Source: Chlamydiae bacterium RIFCSPLOWO2_12_FULL_49_12
Lineage (GTDB): Bacteria; Chlamydiota; Chlamydiia; Chlamydiales; Rhabdochlamydiaceae
Direction: 5' to 3'
Length of the DNA: 64,000 nt
NCBI GenBank assembly: GCA_001796315.1
Contig: MGME01000019.1
Coordinates: 21,798 to 85,797, forward strand
Below are positions 45,175-53,844 of the stretch, piece after piece. Numbering within the stretch: the first letter of the stretch is position 1; the number at the start of each line of letters is the position of its first letter. Under the pieces are notes generated by a model that worked only from the letters and a program-made list of their open reading frames with translations, searched no databases and was not told the origin of the DNA. The position numbers and the translations under genes are program-made.

Positions 45175-46031
45175 TCTGGATTGTGGGAAGCCGCGGGCTG
45201 CTCGGAACCGCTTTTGCCAAACTGCTTAAAGAAAGGGGGGCGGCTTTCTCTGCGACTTCAAGAAAAGAGTGCGACATCACCTCATGGGAAGCTGTGCAAC
45301 ACAAGGGAAAAAAGATCGTGCCGACGCACATTGTCAATTGCGCCGCCTACACGCAAGTCGATCTGGCGGAAAGAGAAGAAGAGGCGGCTTCTCTAGTCAA
45401 TGCGACCGGTCCCTATCACCTTGCGTTGATTGCAAACGAGCTCCATGCACGCCTCATCCACCTCTCGACGGATTATCTCTTTGATGGAGCAATGAGGCGC
45501 CCCTACCGTGAAATGGATGCGTGCGCCCCCTTAAGCGGTTACGGAAGGAGCAAGTGGGAGGGGGAGAAGAGGATCGAAAAGACGGCAAACAAGTGGTGCA
45601 TCGTGCGCACCTCATGGCTCTTTGGGCCGGGCGGCGGCAATTTTCTCTCCTCGGTCTTGAGCCGGATGCAACGAGAAGAGGAGGTCCAAGTCGTCTCGGA
45701 CCAGGTCAACCGGCCGACTTTTGCCTTTGACCTTGCAGAGGCGCTCTTTTCTCTGCTCGACGCGCAAGGGATCTACCACTTTGCCAACGGCCATCCTATG
45801 ACTCGCTTTGAGATGGCGCGAGATCTTTTTGAAGAGGGGAATAAGAGGGGAATGAGACTGAATTGCAAAAGGGTGCTTCCGATTTCGATGGCGCTCTTTG
45901 AGCAAGCGGCCAGGCGGCCTCCCTATTCCGCTTTGGACACTTCCAAAGTCACGGAATTTCTCGGAAAGCCCCCTCGCAGCTGGAAGGAAATTTTAGAGGA
46001 GTATCTATGCAGCCAAAACGCCTGCTTGTAA
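45168..46031 (+). CDS. rfbD: dTDP-4-dehydrorhamnose reductase
   Basis: 287 aa. Rossmann start WIVGSRGLLGTAFAKLL, then VNCAAYTQVDLAEREEE, LSTDYLFDGAMRRPY and YGRSKWEGE (Y-x3-K), RTSWLFGPGGGNF. It reduces the keto sugar to dTDP-L-rhamnose with NAD(P)H. It overlaps rfbC by 7 bp and rfbB by 25 bp in a tight operon. Confidence 0.95.
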   Translation: MLIWIVGSRGLLGTAFAKLLKERGAAFSATSRKECDITSWEAVQHKGKKIVPTHIVNCAAYTQVDLAEREEEAASLVNATGPYHLALIANELHARLIHLSTDYLFDGAMRRPYREMDACAPLSGYGRSKWEGEKRIEKTANKWCIVRTSWLFGPGGGNFLSSVLSRMQREEEVQVVSDQVNRPTFAFDLAEALFSLLDAQGIYHFANGHPMTRFEMARDLFEEGNKRGMRLNCKRVLPISMALFEQAARRPPYSALDTSKVTEFLGKPPRSWKEILEEYLCSQNACL

Positions 46032-47002
46032 CCGGCGGCGCCGGCTTTATCGGATCCGCCTTCATCCGTTACGCACTCAAAAACGCCTTAAAAGCGGAAC
46101 AGGTGGTCAATCTCGATCTTCTCACCTACGCCGCAGACCTTAAACATCTTAAGGAGATCGAAAACGACAGGCGCTATCTCTTTGTTCAAGGAGATATCCG
46201 CGACGGACGGCTTGTGGAAGAGCTCCTTCGCAAGCATGCTATCGACACCCTGGTGCACTTTGCCGCAGAGACCCACGTTGACCGCAGCATCGAAGCGCCG
46301 CCTCTTTTTTATGATACGAATATAGGCGGGACCATCGCGCTTCTCGAGGCGGTCCGCCGCGTGCAGGGGGTGCGCTTCCATCAGATCTCCACCGATGAGG
46401 TCTTCGGCTCTCTCGGATGGGAAGGCGTCTTTACCGAGCGCTCTCCCTACGCTCCTAACTCTCCCTACGCCGCCTCGAAAGCGGGAGCCGATCACTTCGT
46501 CTTCGCTTATGCGCGCACCTACGGCCTCACGCCGACTCTCTCCTATTGCAGCAACAACTACGGTCCTTGTCAAAACAGAGAAAAACTGATTCCCAAAATG
46601 ATCCGCTGCTGTCTGGAAGAGGCGTGCATCCCCCTCTACGGAAAGGGAGAGAATGTGCGCGACTGGCTCTTTGTCGAAGACCACGTCCATGCGGTGTGGC
46701 TCATTCTCGAAAAAGGGGTCCTGGGCGAGAGCTACGCCATCGGGGGAGGAGAAGAGCTGTCCAACCTCTCTCTTGCCCATCTCGTGATCCGGGAGGTCGC
46801 AAGGCAGACGGGAAAGAGCGAAGCGGCCCTGAAGAGGCTCGTGACCTTTGTGGAAGACCGCCCGGGCCATGACTTGCGCTATGCCGTCGATCCCGCAAAG
46901 ATGAAAAATAAGCTCGGCTTCACGCCCCGCGTCTTTTTTGACGAAGGGCTGCAGCGAACCGTTTTTTGGTATCTTAACCAATTCTGTTATGCACAAAGAT
47001 AA
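46007..47002 (+). CDS. rfbB: dTDP-glucose 4,6-dehydratase
   Basis: 331 aa. RLLVTGGAGFIGSAFIRYA binds NAD; HFAAETHVDRSI, STDEVFGSLG and YAASKAGADH (Y-x3-K) form the active site, with CSNNYGPCQ and RDWLFVEDHV further on. It makes dTDP-4-keto-6-deoxyglucose from dTDP-glucose. rfbA, the thymidylyltransferase that makes its substrate, is not in this window. The kdsB start lies 14 bp inside its end. Confidence 0.96.
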   Translation: MQPKRLLVTGGAGFIGSAFIRYALKNALKAEQVVNLDLLTYAADLKHLKEIENDRRYLFVQGDIRDGRLVEELLRKHAIDTLVHFAAETHVDRSIEAPPLFYDTNIGGTIALLEAVRRVQGVRFHQISTDEVFGSLGWEGVFTERSPYAPNSPYAASKAGADHFVFAYARTYGLTPTLSYCSNNYGPCQNREKLIPKMIRCCLEEACIPLYGKGENVRDWLFVEDHVHAVWLILEKGVLGESYAIGGGEELSNLSLAHLVIREVARQTGKSEAALKRLVTFVEDRPGHDLRYAVDPAKMKNKLGFTPRVFFDEGLQRTVFWYLNQFCYAQR

Positions 47003-47771
47003 AACCGTTGCCTGTATCATTCCCGCACGCCTGAACTCGGTGCGCTTTCCCAGGAAGATCCTGGCTCCTGTCCAGGGTAAGCCTCTGATCCAATGGACAT
47101 GGGAGGCGGCCCTGAGAGTCTCTCTCTTTGACCGTATCGTCGTGGCCGTTGATGACGTGGAGACGGCAGCGGCGGTCGAGAGCTTCGGGGGCGAGTGGAT
47201 GCTGACGTCGAGGGAATGTACGAACGGGACGGAGCGGCTGGTGCAGCTCATGAAAGAGGGGAGGGTCTCTGCCGATATCTGGGTCAACTGGCAGGCCGAT
47301 GAGCCCTTGGTGCACGAGGAGATGATCCGCGAGCTCCTCTTTACCGCCCGCCAGGAGGGCATCGATGTCTGGAGCTTAAAAAAAAGAGTGGATGCGCAGG
47401 AAGAGCTTTGCTCTTCGCATGTGGTTAAAGTCGTCTGCGACGCGGCAGGCTTTGCCCTCTACTTTTCCCGAAGCGCCCTTCCCTTTTACCGCGATGACAT
47501 TCCCTTTAAAGAGAGACTTTACTACAAACACGTCGGCCTCTATGCCTACACGGCAAGCGCCCTTCACAGGATCGCCTCTTTTCCTCCCTCCTTTTTAGAA
47601 GAGGCGGAAAAACTCGAGCAGCTTCGCTTTCTTGCCCACGGCCTCAAAATCAACCTTCGGGAAACGCGGCATGAAAGTCTGGGGATCGACCTTCCCGAGC
47701 ATCTCGCTTGCCTGGGGCCTAGGCTCAACGGGGTTAAAAATCATAAGCTTTTGGACGTAAATGGATTATAG
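46989..47771 (+). CDS. kdsB: 3-deoxy-manno-octulosonate cytidylyltransferase (CMP-Kdo synthetase)
   Basis: 260 aa from the ATG at 46989 (MHKDKTVACIIPARLNSVRF). The CTP-binding IIPARLNSVRFPRKIL, NGTERLVQLM, WVNWQADEPLV and YYKHVGLYAYTASAL are standard for KdsB. It activates Kdo for transfer to lipid A. Its place at the end of the rhamnose operon suggests a shared outer-membrane glycan programme. Confidence 0.94.
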   Translation: MHKDKTVACIIPARLNSVRFPRKILAPVQGKPLIQWTWEAALRVSLFDRIVVAVDDVETAAAVESFGGEWMLTSRECTNGTERLVQLMKEGRVSADIWVNWQADEPLVHEEMIRELLFTARQEGIDVWSLKKRVDAQEELCSSHVVKVVCDAAGFALYFSRSALPFYRDDIPFKERLYYKHVGLYAYTASALHRIASFPPSFLEEAEKLEQLRFLAHGLKINLRETRHESLGIDLPEHLACLGPRLNGVKNHKLLDVNGL

Positions 47772-47799
47772 TTGGCGCTACCCCTAAGGGCCGACAAGG

Positions 47800-47829
47800 T
47801 TGCCAACCTTTGATCCCATGGGCTATACT
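47800..47829 (+). promoter_or_regulatory. Putative promoter of the suf operon
   Basis: TTGCCA (-35) and TATACT (-10) are separated by 18 bp. The -10 ends 8 bp before the sufB ATG, so the expected transcription start is at or next to the start codon, and no Shine-Dalgarno is seen. A 6-bp hairpin AAGGTT-GCC-AACCTT (47796-47810) overlaps the -35. Confidence 0.45.
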
Positions 47830-47837
47830 TTCTCTTC

Positions 47838-49277
47838 ATGCAAACAAAAGAGATTTTAAATGAGCGCTCTTCTTACCGTTTTGGCTTCTCGACTCCCATT
47901 GAGATGGAGGAGTTTCCCAAGGGGCTAAGCGAAGAGATTGTCGCCGAGATCTCAAAAAGGAAGGGAGAGCCGGCCTTTCTCCTTGATTTTCGCATGAAGG
48001 CGCTTCGGCGTTTTCAAGAGATGGCGCCGCCCTCCTGGGGCAATCTTACCTTCGATCCGATCGACTTTCAAAAGATCCGTTTTTATTCGGCCCCCAAAAA
48101 AAAACAAAAATTGAGCAGCCTGCAGGAGGTCGATCCGGAGATTTTAAAGACCTTCAAGCGGCTCGGCATTCCCCTGGAAGAACAGATGAGGCTCTCAAAT
48201 GTCGCCGTCGACGTCGTCTTCGATTCCGTCTCGCTTGGGACGACTTTTCATCAGAAGCTCAAGGAGGCCGGAGTTGTGCTCTCGTCCTTTTCGGAGGCGG
48301 TAGGGAGCTATCCCGAGCTGATTGAAGAGTATTTGGGAAGCGTCGTTCCCATAGGAGACAACTTCTATGCGGCTCTGAACTCAGCGGTCTTCTCCGACGG
48401 CTCTTTCGTCTACGTTCCCAAAGGAGTGAGATGTCCGATCGAGCTCTCCACCTACTTTCGCATCAACGACAAAGAGTCGGGGCAGTTTGAACGGACGCTC
48501 ATCATCGCAGAAGAGGGTTCCTATGTGAGCTATCTCGAAGGGTGCACGGCCCCTGCCTACGATCAAAACCAGCTCCACGCCGCCGTCGTCGAGCTGGTTG
48601 CCAAAGAGCGCGCGGAGATCAAGTATTCTACGGTGCAGAACTGGTATCCCGGCGATCCGAAGACCGGCAAGGGCGGCATCTACAACTTTGTGACGAAGCG
48701 GGGCCGTTGCGCAGGGTTGCGCTCGAAGATCTCATGGACGCAGGTGGAGGTGGGGGCGGCGATTACCTGGAAGTATCCGAGCTGCATCCTTCAGGGAGAG
48801 GAGTCCGTCGGCGAGTTCTACTCGGTCGCGCTGACCACCGGCAGGATGCAGGCGGACACCGGGACAAAGATGATCCATCTCGGCAAACGGAGCCGCTCGA
48901 CGATCCTCTCCAAGGGGATCTCCGCCGACAGCTCCGTCAATACCTTCCGCTCTCTTGTAAAGATCGCTCCTCGCTCAGAAGGGGCGCGCAACTATACCAA
49001 CTGCGACTCCATGCTGGTCAAAGAAGAGTGTGCGGCGCACACGCTTCCTACGATCGAAGCGGCAAACGGGACGGCAGTCGTGGAACATGAGGCTTCCACT
49101 TGCCGCATGAATGAGCAGCAGCTCTTTTATCTGCAATCCAGGGGGCTTTCGCGTGAAGAGGCGATCCAGCTCATCGTGAGCGGATTTTGCAAGGCGGTCC
49201 TTTCCGAGCTTCCTCTCGAGTTTGCCGAAGAGGCCAAGAAGTTGCTTGCTTTGAAACTGGAACATTCCGTGGGGTAG
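47838..49277 (+). CDS. sufB: Fe-S cluster assembly protein SufB
   Basis: 479 aa, typical length. It carries [20 protein letters not shown], then [20 protein letters not shown], the beta-helix core with [23 protein letters not shown] and the [16 protein letters not shown] region, and [20 protein letters not shown] near the C-terminus. With SufC and SufD it forms the scaffold on which [Fe-S] clusters are built. sufC starts 2 bp after its stop. The 5' end may be leaderless. Confidence 0.97.
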   Translation: MQTKEILNERSSYRFGFSTPIEMEEFPKGLSEEIVAEISKRKGEPAFLLDFRMKALRRFQEMAPPSWGNLTFDPIDFQKIRFYSAPKKKQKLSSLQEVDPEILKTFKRLGIPLEEQMRLSNVAVDVVFDSVSLGTTFHQKLKEAGVVLSSFSEAVGSYPELIEEYLGSVVPIGDNFYAALNSAVFSDGSFVYVPKGVRCPIELSTYFRINDKESGQFERTLIIAEEGSYVSYLEGCTAPAYDQNQLHAAVVELVAKERAEIKYSTVQNWYPGDPKTGKGGIYNFVTKRGRCAGLRSKISWTQVEVGAAITWKYPSCILQGEESVGEFYSVALTTGRMQADTGTKMIHLGKRSRSTILSKGISADSSVNTFRSLVKIAPRSEGARNYTNCDSMLVKEECAAHTLPTIEAANGTAVVEHEASTCRMNEQQLFYLQSRGLSREEAIQLIVSGFCKAVLSELPLEFAEEAKKLLALKLEHSVG

Positions 49278-49279
49278 CC

Positions 49280-50038
49280 ATGCTTAAGATGACAGATGTG
49301 CACGTAGAGGCGGAAGGCAAAGAGATCTTAAAAGGGCTCGATCTTACCATCCGGCCGGGAGAGATTCACGCACTCATGGGCCCCAACGGAGCGGGCAAGT
49401 CGACCCTTGCCAAGGCGCTTGCCGGAGATCCCTCTTTGTCCGTCACCCGAGGGGAGATCTTTTTTCTTGGAAGAGAGCTGACAGCGCTCTCTGTGGAAGA
49501 GCGGGCTCGCTTAGGGTTGTTTTTAACCTTTCAAGACCCTGTCGAAGTAGCGGGAGTCTCGAACTTCGAGTTCCTCTTTGCCGCCGAGAGCGCAAAGAGG
49601 CGAGCGCAAAAAGAGGAGTGTTTAAGCGAAGAGAGCTTTCGAAAGTCTCTCTTAGAGAAGATGGACTTTGTAGACCGCAAGGAAGAGTGGCTAAAGCGCG
49701 GACTGAACCAGGGCTTTTCCGGCGGCGAAAAGAAGCGCAACGAGATCCTGCAGCTTGCCGTCCTAAAGCCGCGCCTGACCCTCTTCGATGAAATTGATTC
49801 CGGACTCGATGTGGACGCCTTAAAGCTCCTTGCCAAGACCTTAAAAGAGAGGCGCACTCCTGAGCAATCCTATCTCTTTATCACCCACTACAGCCGCCTC
49901 CTGCAGCAAATCGAGCCTCACTTTGTCCACATTCTTTTGGACGGAAGAGTGGTGAAGACAGGAGGGCCGGAGTTGGCGCGGCTTTTAGAAGAAGAGGGCT
50001 ACGAAGGAGTTCTTGAAGAGGCGGATATCCAAAAATGA
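49280..50038 (+). CDS. sufC: Fe-S cluster assembly ATPase SufC
   Basis: 252 aa from the ATG at 49280 (MLKMTDVHVEAEGKEILKGL). Walker A is GPNGAGKSTLAKAL, the ABC signature is FSGGEKKRNEIL, and Walker B LTLFDEIDSGLDVDALK. ATP hydrolysis drives the SufBC2D complex. A 4-bp overlap joins it to sufD. Confidence 0.97.
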   Translation: MLKMTDVHVEAEGKEILKGLDLTIRPGEIHALMGPNGAGKSTLAKALAGDPSLSVTRGEIFFLGRELTALSVEERARLGLFLTFQDPVEVAGVSNFEFLFAAESAKRRAQKEECLSEESFRKSLLEKMDFVDRKEEWLKRGLNQGFSGGEKKRNEILQLAVLKPRLTLFDEIDSGLDVDALKLLAKTLKERRTPEQSYLFITHYSRLLQQIEPHFVHILLDGRVVKTGGPELARLLEEEGYEGVLEEADIQK

Positions 50039-51234
50039 CGAAGCGTTTAGAAGAGCACACCCTGCACTCTTTGCGCTCTCTTCTGGAGAAGAGCGGGCCT
50101 CTTGCCCCCTTGCGCAAACAAGCATGGGAGCTCTTTTTGCAAGGGGGTCTTTCCTCTCTTGCCCCGTTAGTCAAGAGGCAGCTTTTGTGCCAAACAGAAA
50201 AGAAGGCCGGCTCTTTTTTTAAGGAGTCGCAAGTAAAGCCCGCTTCTTTCTCCCTAGTCTTTGTAAATGGAGCGTTTCAGCCCCGACTCTCTTTGCTTCC
50301 TTTAGAATGTACGGTCCTTCCGCTCTCCCAAGCCTTGCGCTCCTACGGCTCTTTTTTAGAGAGCAAGTGGAGAAAGAGTTTAAGCGAAAAGAACGATCCG
50401 CTCGCGCTCCTCAATCTTGCCTTGCACAAAGAGGGCGTCTTGATCTACCTTCCCGAAGGGGTGCGCCTTGAAAGACCCTTGCGCGTTCTCTTCTTTGGAG
50501 ACGCCTCTTCCTCTTACGCCTTTCCCCGCATCCATCTCTACGTAAGCGCACGCTCCTCTCTTTCGCTCTCCTTAAGGCGGGAGGGAGAGCTTCCGCCTCT
50601 CTGCACCCATCTTTTTCTCGAGTGTGATCTCGGCGCCGGGGCAAGCCTCACTCTTCATCGTGTCGGCGTACGGGGGGAAGCGGGCGGCCATTTCGACTCT
50701 TTTCGCTTTGCCTTGAAGCGTCAAGCCTTACTGAAGATGGTGAGCGCATTTGAGGGAAGCGGAGGTTTTTTCCAAGACATCCGCTTTTCCCTTCAGGAAG
50801 AAGAGGCGCAATGCGAGCTCTTTTCTCTTGCGCATCTTAAAGGTCAAGGAGATGCCCACACTCAGGTGAGAGCTCTCCATCTGGCTCCGTTTACGAAATC
50901 CTCTCAACTCTTTAAAGCAGCGTTGCATCAAGGGACGCGTTCGCACTTTGAGGGCGCCATTGAGATTGCAAAAAAGGGAGCGCGGAGCGAGGCGCGCCAG
51001 TTAAGTAAGGCGCTTCTTTTGGAAGAGGGGGCCCTGGCAAGCAGCCGCCCCTTTTTGAACATCCATGCCGATGATGTCAAGGCGGAGCATGGAGCCACCC
51101 TCTCCCCGCTGCGGGAGGAGGAGTTATTTTATTTAAAAACAAGGGGACTCTCGACTAAGGAGGCGCAAGAGATCCTCTTGACGGCCTTTTGCAAGGAGAT
51201 TCTCCTCCATCTGACGGAAGAGCGCTATGATTGA
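50035..51234 (+). CDS. sufD: Fe-S cluster assembly protein SufD
   Basis: 399 aa. It is less conserved than SufB, as usual. Recognisable parts are DPLALLNLALHKEGVLIYLP, a beta-helical middle (HLYVSARSSLSLSLRREGE) and the C-terminal NIHADDVKAEHGATLSPLRE, which is the SufD signature. It binds SufB and SufC. It overlaps sufS by 8 bp. Confidence 0.94.
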   Translation: MTKRLEEHTLHSLRSLLEKSGPLAPLRKQAWELFLQGGLSSLAPLVKRQLLCQTEKKAGSFFKESQVKPASFSLVFVNGAFQPRLSLLPLECTVLPLSQALRSYGSFLESKWRKSLSEKNDPLALLNLALHKEGVLIYLPEGVRLERPLRVLFFGDASSSYAFPRIHLYVSARSSLSLSLRREGELPPLCTHLFLECDLGAGASLTLHRVGVRGEAGGHFDSFRFALKRQALLKMVSAFEGSGGFFQDIRFSLQEEEAQCELFSLAHLKGQGDAHTQVRALHLAPFTKSSQLFKAALHQGTRSHFEGAIEIAKKGARSEARQLSKALLLEEGALASSRPFLNIHADDVKAEHGATLSPLREEELFYLKTRGLSTKEAQEILLTAFCKEILLHLTEERYD

Positions 51235-52477
51235 AGAGAAAAAATCTTTAGATGTGGCGCGTGTGCGCAGCCACTTCCCCATGCTGAAAAAGACGATGCA
51301 CGGTAAGCCGCTGATCTACCTGGATTCGGCGGCGACGGCATTAAAGCCGCAAGTCGTGATCGATGCCGTCCAGCGGTATTACACAGAAGAGTTTGGCACC
51401 GTGCACCGAGCCGTCTATGAGCTCGCCGGCAAAGCGACCGAGCGCTACGAATCCGTCCGCAAGCAGGTGGGGCAGTTTCTCAACGCCGCCTCCTCAGAGG
51501 AGATTATCTTTACCAAGGGGACGACGGACGCCATTAATCTTGTTGCGCAGACCTATGGAAAGGCCTTTGTGCAGGCAGGCGATGAGATCATCCTCTCCGT
51601 GCTCGAGCACCATTCCAACATCGTCCCCTGGCAGCTTCTGGCAAAGGAAAATGGAGCCGTCCTGAAGGTGATTCCCTGCGATGAGCGAGGCGTATTGCTC
51701 CTTGATGAGTATGACGGGCTCTTGAGTGAGAGAACTAAGCTGGTAAGCGTCGCCCACATCTCCAACAGCCTGGGAACTCTTCATCCCGTTAAAGAGATCA
51801 TCCTGCGCGCCCATGCCAGAGGCGTTCCCGTGTTCATTGATGGAGCGCAAGCAGTGCCCCATATGGAAGTCGATGTGCAGGAGCTGGACGCCGATTTTTA
51901 CGCCTTTTCCGGCCACAAGGCCTTTGGTCCGACCGGCGTCGGCGTTCTCTATGGGAAGAGGAAGATGCTGGAAAAACTCCCCCCTTATCAGGGAGGCGGA
52001 GATATGATTGAAAGAGTCTTCTTTGAAGAGAGCACCTTTCAAAAGCCCCCCTTGCGCTTTGAGGCGGGAACTCCTCCCATCGCACAGGTGATGGGACTGG
52101 GAGCGGCCCTCTCTTTTATCGAATCGATCGGCCGAGGCAGGATTGCGGCCTGGGAGAAGGCCCTCTTAGAATACGCCACGGAAAAGTTGCTTCAGATCGA
52201 CGGCCTCAGCATTGTAGGAACCGCTCCGGAAAAAGGAGCGATTCTAAGCTTTGTTGTCAAAGAGATCCATCCTCTGGACTTGGGGACGCTCCTGGACTTG
52301 AAGGGAGTGGCTGTCCGCACCGGCCATCACTGCGCCCAGCCCGCTTTGCGCCGCTTTTCCCTTCCGGCTACCACACGCGCTTCCTTTGCTCCGTACACGA
52401 CCTTTGAAGAGATCGACAACTTCATCGCCGCCTTGAAAGAGGCTATCCTCTTGCTCTCTCCTTCTCTTTCCTACTAA
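51227..52477 (+). CDS. sufS: Cysteine desulfurase SufS
   Basis: 416 aa. The class V aminotransferase fold has IYLDSAATALKPQVVI, EHHSNIVPWQ, DGAQAVPHMEVDVQEL, the PLP lysine in FSGHKAFGPTGVG and the active-site Cys in RTGHHCAQPALRRF. It takes sulfur from cysteine for cluster assembly; sufE or sufU is not seen. Its stop overlaps the stop of convergent hydG by 4 bp. Confidence 0.97.
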   Translation: MIEEKKSLDVARVRSHFPMLKKTMHGKPLIYLDSAATALKPQVVIDAVQRYYTEEFGTVHRAVYELAGKATERYESVRKQVGQFLNAASSEEIIFTKGTTDAINLVAQTYGKAFVQAGDEIILSVLEHHSNIVPWQLLAKENGAVLKVIPCDERGVLLLDEYDGLLSERTKLVSVAHISNSLGTLHPVKEIILRAHARGVPVFIDGAQAVPHMEVDVQELDADFYAFSGHKAFGPTGVGVLYGKRKMLEKLPPYQGGGDMIERVFFEESTFQKPPLRFEAGTPPIAQVMGLGAALSFIESIGRGRIAAWEKALLEYATEKLLQIDGLSIVGTAPEKGAILSFVVKEIHPLDLGTLLDLKGVAVRTGHHCAQPALRRFSLPATTRASFAPYTTFEEIDNFIAALKEAILLLSPSLSY

Positions 52478-53844
52478 AAGTACAAATCCCTTTCTCCGTT
52501 CTCGATGCGCTCGAGCCGGACGGCGGTTTCGCGCTTAAGATTTTCCGGGATTTGAGAGAGAAATCTCTCTACGATCTCTTCTCCGAGTTTTCTGTTTTCT
52601 AAAGAGGCGTAGTCCTCAAGGTACTCTTTTAAGGTCAAAAGGGCGTTGGGCCGGCAGAGTTCGTGTATCTTTCCCGCCTTGATGAGTTGCATGATCGCCT
52701 CTCCCGTTCTTCCCAGACGGTAACACGCCGTGCAAAAGCTGGGGATCAATTTTAGCTTCAGGATGGAGTGGATGACGGCGTCTACAGAGCGCTTGTCTTG
52801 GGTAGAGAACTGTTCCGCAACTTCCCCCTTTCCATAAGCTCCGGGAGCGGTTCTGGAAGCTGCGCTTGTTTGAGAGATTCCTATCTTGAAGGCTTTTTCC
52901 CGGATCTCCGCGCTCTCTCTTGTAGAGAGGATCATGCCGGTGTAGGGAACTGCCATTCTCAAAATGCTGATGATTTGTAGAAGCGCCTCTTCGCTGACGC
53001 AGGAGAAGGCGCTCTCTACGGTTTCAGCCCTTTGGAATCGCGGCACAGAGAGGGTGTGAGGCCCGACATTGAAAGTTCTCTCCAGATACTCTGCGTGGGA
53101 GACCAGGGCCAGAGCGTCAAACCGGTAGTCAAAGAGGCCGAAAAGCACTCCGATGCCGACGTCATCAATTCCTGCCTGCATGGCCCTGTCGTGTGCAAAG
53201 AGCTGTCTTTCGTAGTCGGCCTTTGGCCCCCGGTGCAGCTTTTCGTATGTTTGGCGATGATAGGTCTCCTGAAAGAGTTGATAGGTGCCGATGCCTGCTT
53301 TTTTGAGTTTTTTGTAATCTTCCACGGAGGCGGCCGCAATATTTACATTAAGACGCCTGATCTCGCCTTTGCCCGACTTGGCGGCGTAAATGGTCTCGAT
53401 CGCCTCCACGACGTAATCAATAGGGCTGAAACGAGGATGCTCGCCGCATTCTAAAAGCAGCCTTTTGTGCCCCATCTCGATCAACACTTTTGTCTCTTCT
53501 CTGATTTCTTCACATGAGAGTCTTTTTCTGGGGGCGGGATTGCGGCGATGAAATCCGCAATAGGCGCAGTCGTTGGTGCAATAGCTGGAAAGATAAAGAG
53601 GGGCAAAGAGCACCAGGCGCTCCCCATAAATTTCGTCTTTGATCCTCCCCGAGACGTGGAACATCTCCTGAAGGAGGTCGGGATTGTCCGTATTGAGAAG
53701 AGCGGCGGTCTCTTCTAAGGAGAGGCCCTCTTTTTCCCGGGCTTTGACAAGAATCTCCCGAATCCGTTCAGGAGGAGGATTTTTCGTCTTTTCCAGAATC
53801 TTCCAGAGGAGTTTCTCGTCAACGACGTCTTCTGTCTTTGTCAT
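52474..53844 (-). CDS. hydG: [FeFe]-hydrogenase maturase HydG (radical SAM tyrosine lyase)
   Basis: 456 aa, near the usual 470. It cleaves tyrosine to give CO and CN- bound to iron for the hydrogenase H-cluster. The radical-SAM motif is CTNDCAYCGF (C-x3-C-x2-C). The C-terminal CTACYRLGRTGEAIMQ ... HELC is exactly C-x2-C-x22-C, the second-cluster motif that separates HydG from ThiH. LFQETYHRQTYEKLHRGPK is also typical. The start overlaps the stop of the hydE fusion (4 bp). hydF and hydA are not in the window. Confidence 0.95.
   Translation of the reverse strand: MTKTEDVVDEKLLWKILEKTKNPPPERIREILVKAREKEGLSLEETAALLNTDNPDLLQEMFHVSGRIKDEIYGERLVLFAPLYLSSYCTNDCAYCGFHRRNPAPRKRLSCEEIREETKVLIEMGHKRLLLECGEHPRFSPIDYVVEAIETIYAAKSGKGEIRRLNVNIAAASVEDYKKLKKAGIGTYQLFQETYHRQTYEKLHRGPKADYERQLFAHDRAMQAGIDDVGIGVLFGLFDYRFDALALVSHAEYLERTFNVGPHTLSVPRFQRAETVESAFSCVSEEALLQIISILRMAVPYTGMILSTRESAEIREKAFKIGISQTSAASRTAPGAYGKGEVAEQFSTQDKRSVDAVIHSILKLKLIPSFCTACYRLGRTGEAIMQLIKAGKIHELCRPNALLTLKEYLEDYASLENRKLGEEIVERFLSQIPENLKRETAVRLERIENGERDLYF

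Noticed and set aside
46088-47362. Long open frame of 424 codons on the minus strand
   Set aside because: It lies antisense to rfbB and kdsB, whose motifs are complete; the product is a mirror of their codon bias.
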